From Candidatus Thiodictyon syntrophicum (GTDB lineage: Bacteria; Pseudomonadota; Gammaproteobacteria; Chromatiales; Chromatiaceae): a DNA stretch of 64,000 nt. The position numbers were made by a program, and so were the translations under genes. The notes beneath the pieces were generated by a model, which was not told the DNA's origin, ran no database searches, and saw nothing but the letters and a program-made list of their open reading frames with translations. Of this stretch, positions 61,839-64,000 are shown piece by piece. The stretch covers positions 5,915,501 through 5,979,500 of the forward strand of contig NZ_CP020370.1 in NCBI RefSeq assembly GCF_002813775.1, read 5' to 3'. Each line of letters starts with the position of its first letter. The first letter of the stretch is position 1.

Positions 61839-63395
61839 ATGATTACCCGTAAGCTGCCGATCGGTATCCAGACCTTCGCGAAGATCCGCGAGGACGACTG
61901 TTATTACGTCGACAAGACGGGCTTCATCCGGCGACTGATCGCCGAGGGCAGTCAGTACTTCCTCTCCCGCCCGCGGCGCTTCGGCAAGTCGCTGTTGATC
62001 GACACCATCGCCGAGGTCTTCGCCGGCAACGAGCCGCTGTTCCGTGGGCTTGAGATCCATCCGCACTGGGACTGGTCGGTGCGTTTCCCGGTCATCCGGC
62101 TGAGCTTCGCCGAGGGCGTGCTGCACACCCGCGCGGGGCTCGGCGCCCGGATCGACGACCTGCTGCGCATCAACGCCGAGGCGCTCGAGCTGACCCTGCA
62201 TCCGGGGCTCGACGTGGCCGGCACCTTCGGCGACCTGATCCGCCGGGCGCAGGCCCGACACGGCCAACGGGTCGTGGTCTTGGTGGACGAATACGACAAG
62301 CCGATCCTCGACAATCTCACCGACCCCGAGGTGGCCCGCGAGATGCGCGACGGGCTGCGCAACCTGTATTCGGTCATCAAGGGCGCCGACGCGCACCTGC
62401 GCTTCGCCTTCCTGACCGGGGTCAGCAAATTCAGCAAGGTGAGCATCTTTTCCGGGCTCAACAACCTGCACGACATCACCGTGGTCCCGCACTATTCGGC
62501 CCTGTGCGGCTATACAGAGGCAGATGTGGATCAGGTCTTCGCCCCGGAACTGCCCGGGCTCGACCGGGCCGAGGTGCGCCGCTGGTACAACGGCTACAAC
62601 TGGACCGGGGAGGCGGTCTACAACCCCTTCGACCTGCTGTTGCTCTTTCAGGATCGGGTCTTCCGCTCCTATTGGTTCGAGACCGGCACCCCGACCTTCC
62701 TGGTCGAACTGCTCACCGCGCGCGGCTTCTTCACCCCGGACCTGGCCCAGTTGCACAGTTCCGAGGCCCTGCTGTCGGCCTTCGACGTGGAGCACATCGC
62801 CCCCGAGGCCCTGCTGTGGCAGACCGGCTATCTGACCTTCCACGGCTCGCGGCGCACCGGGGCGCGCATCGAGCACACCCTGGGCTATCCGAACCTGGAA
62901 GTGCAGACCGCGCTCAACGACGCCCTGCTCAAGGGCCTGATGGGCGACCCCATGGCCGCCGAGCGGGCGCAGAGCCGGCTCTACGACACCCTGGTCGGCG
63001 GCGATTTCGCGACCCTGCGCGCCCATGTGCAGGCCCTGTTCGACGCCATTCCCCATCACTGGCACGACAACAACCCCATCGCCCGGTATGAGGGCTTCTA
63101 TGCCAGCGTCTTCTACAGCCACATCGCCGCCCTGGGCCTGGACCTGACCCCCGAGGACGCGACCGTCCACGGGCGTATCGACCTGACGCTGCGCTTCGAG
63201 GCCCAAATCTGGCTGTTCGAGTTCAAGGTGGTGGAGCTCGCCCCCGCGGGTCGGGCGCTGCAGCAGCTCAAGGACCGCGGCTATGCGGACAAGTACCGCG
63301 CCCTGGGTCAGCCGATCCATCTCATCGGCATCGAATTCAGCCGCGAGCAGCGGACCCTGGTCGGCTTCGAGGTCGAGACCCTGGCGCCGGTCTGA
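61839..63395 (+). CDS. AAA-ATPase-like/PD-(D/E)XK (DUF1703) protein
   Basis: This 518-residue protein starts at ATG 61839 (MITRKLPIGIQTFAKIREDD). The N-terminal AAA-ATPase-like domain has YVDKTGFIRRLIAEGSQYFL, the P-loop-like SRPRRFGKSLLIDTI and VVVLVDEYDKPILDNL. The C-terminal PDDEXK_9 (DUF1703) domain has GRIDLTLRFEAQIWLFEFKV, with D...E-x-K. The family is abundant in bacteria rich in mobile DNA, and no function has been proven. The minus-strand shadow frame of almost equal length is an effect of GC content. Confidence 0.9.
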   Translation: MITRKLPIGIQTFAKIREDDCYYVDKTGFIRRLIAEGSQYFLSRPRRFGKSLLIDTIAEVFAGNEPLFRGLEIHPHWDWSVRFPVIRLSFAEGVLHTRAGLGARIDDLLRINAEALELTLHPGLDVAGTFGDLIRRAQARHGQRVVVLVDEYDKPILDNLTDPEVAREMRDGLRNLYSVIKGADAHLRFAFLTGVSKFSKVSIFSGLNNLHDITVVPHYSALCGYTEADVDQVFAPELPGLDRAEVRRWYNGYNWTGEAVYNPFDLLLLFQDRVFRSYWFETGTPTFLVELLTARGFFTPDLAQLHSSEALLSAFDVEHIAPEALLWQTGYLTFHGSRRTGARIEHTLGYPNLEVQTALNDALLKGLMGDPMAAERAQSRLYDTLVGGDFATLRAHVQALFDAIPHHWHDNNPIARYEGFYASVFYSHIAALGLDLTPEDATVHGRIDLTLRFEAQIWLFEFKVVELAPAGRALQQLKDRGYADKYRALGQPIHLIGIEFSREQRTLVGFEVETLAPV

Positions 63396-63437
63396 GTCGG
63401 GGTGAGACAGTGCAAGGATTCAGTGGAGATTGACCCA

Positions 63438-64000
63438 ATGCAAGAGCGCGTGCGCGACACCCTGCGCGACCTGATCCGGCGCTTCGGCTACAGCCTGACG
63501 GAAGACCCGTCCCGCTGCGGGCGTCCCCGACATCCACGGCTGGCCCGCGGCCAAGGTGCAGGACCTTCAGCGCGCGGCGGCGCGGGCGCTGGGGCTGCCG
63601 GTGGCTTTTCAAGACCCGCTGCGGACCCCGGTCAAGCCTACGGGCGGCGGTCTCTTGGCGAAGTTCATGGGGAAGGGAGAAACCATCAGCCAAGGCCCCG
63701 AGATGGTCATCATCCCCGCCGGCAGCTTCCTCATGGGCTCGCCCGAGGGAGAAGAAGATCGAGATAGCAAGGAAGGCCCGCAGCATCGGGTTACCATCGC
63801 GCGTCCATTCGCTCTGGGGCGTCATGCGGTGACCTTCGACGACTACGATGCCTTCTCTGCGGCCACCGGGCGGGACAAGCCCGCAGACTATAATTGGGGG
63901 CGTGGTCGGCGACCCGTCGTCTATGTATCCTGGGACGACGCGGTAGCCTATTGCCAATGGCTCTCGGGGCAGACCGGGCAGGGGTATCGCCTGGACGGAC
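63438..64000 (+). pseudogene. SUMF1/formylglycine-generating-enzyme-like gene, frameshifted and cut by the window end
   Basis: The start ATG 63438 reads MQERVRDTLRDLIRRFGYSL then TEDPSRC. The remainder continues in another frame from about 63515: VPDIHGWPAAKVQDLQRAAA, then MVIIPAGSFLMGSPEGEEDR, QHRVTIARPFALGRHAVTFD and YVSWDDAVAYCQWLS, the classic N-terminal half of an FGE-sulfatase/SUMF1 domain. The change of frame near 63515-63530 may be a true inactivation, a start further in, or a sequencing error. The C-terminal half lies outside the window. Confidence 0.7.

Noticed and set aside
1-64000. tRNA or rRNA genes
   Set aside because: No cloverleaf-like or conserved rRNA segments were recognised by eye. 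A tRNA scan would be decisive.

Overview
The window looks like chromosomal DNA of a GC-rich gammaproteobacterium, most likely a purple sulfur bacterium or a close relative in the Chromatiales. This is inference from the mix of families: EPS-associated MarR regulators, Rpn-like PD-(D/E)XK nucleases with DUF4351 tails, PEP-CTERM proteins, giant WD40 and TPR proteins, and a SUMF1 protein. No rRNA or tRNA gene was seen.

Positions 1-21,500 are a repeat-rich accessory region in which almost every gene is on the minus strand. It holds at least eight copies or fragments of an EPS-associated MarR-type regulator. They share a conserved leader, and each is joined to a different 3' partner: a 9-residue-repeat nuclease, a DUF4351 nuclease, a DUF3782 nuclease, or a galE fragment beside an MNT/HEPN pair. 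Remnants of wecB and galE show that polysaccharide genes once lay here. The gaps are filled by hairpin cassettes bounded by inverted copies of a ~22-bp motif with a TGATCA core. An 831-nt group II intron without a reverse transcriptase gene sits inside one of these motifs.

Positions 21,860-34,570 are an exopolysaccharide locus. On the minus strand are a WecA-type initiating transferase, an O-antigen ligase/polymerase gene split by a recent IS1-like insertion, a PEP-CTERM-like protein, a small FecR-like exported protein and a membrane-anchored helical-repeat protein. On the plus strand are a CpsB-type phosphatase, a Wza-like export lipoprotein, a Wzc-type tyrosine autokinase and an RfaH-like antiterminator.

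Positions 34,780-43,820 carry mostly housekeeping or accessory metabolism. An overlapping operon (FAD oxidoreductase, DUF1365, CFA-synthase-like methyltransferase) is followed by a MidA-type methyltransferase, a Fic gene that has lost its catalytic core, a TSUP transporter and lipoproteins.

Positions 44,190-56,550 encode exported and surface proteins: a PEP-CTERM protein, a 1050-residue Ig/PKD-like repeat protein ending in a cysteine-rich domain that resembles a three-finger (Ly6/uPAR) domain, two paralogous small secreted proteins, a GlsB/YmgE membrane protein, a ~21-blade WD40 protein and a 963-residue TPR protein.

Positions 56,570-61,360 (minus strand) are a signalling operon: TonB-dependent receptor, YfiR-like periplasmic protein, histidine kinase and NarL-type response regulator. 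The window ends with an AAA-ATPase-like/PD-(D/E)XK protein and a frameshifted, window-truncated SUMF1 gene.
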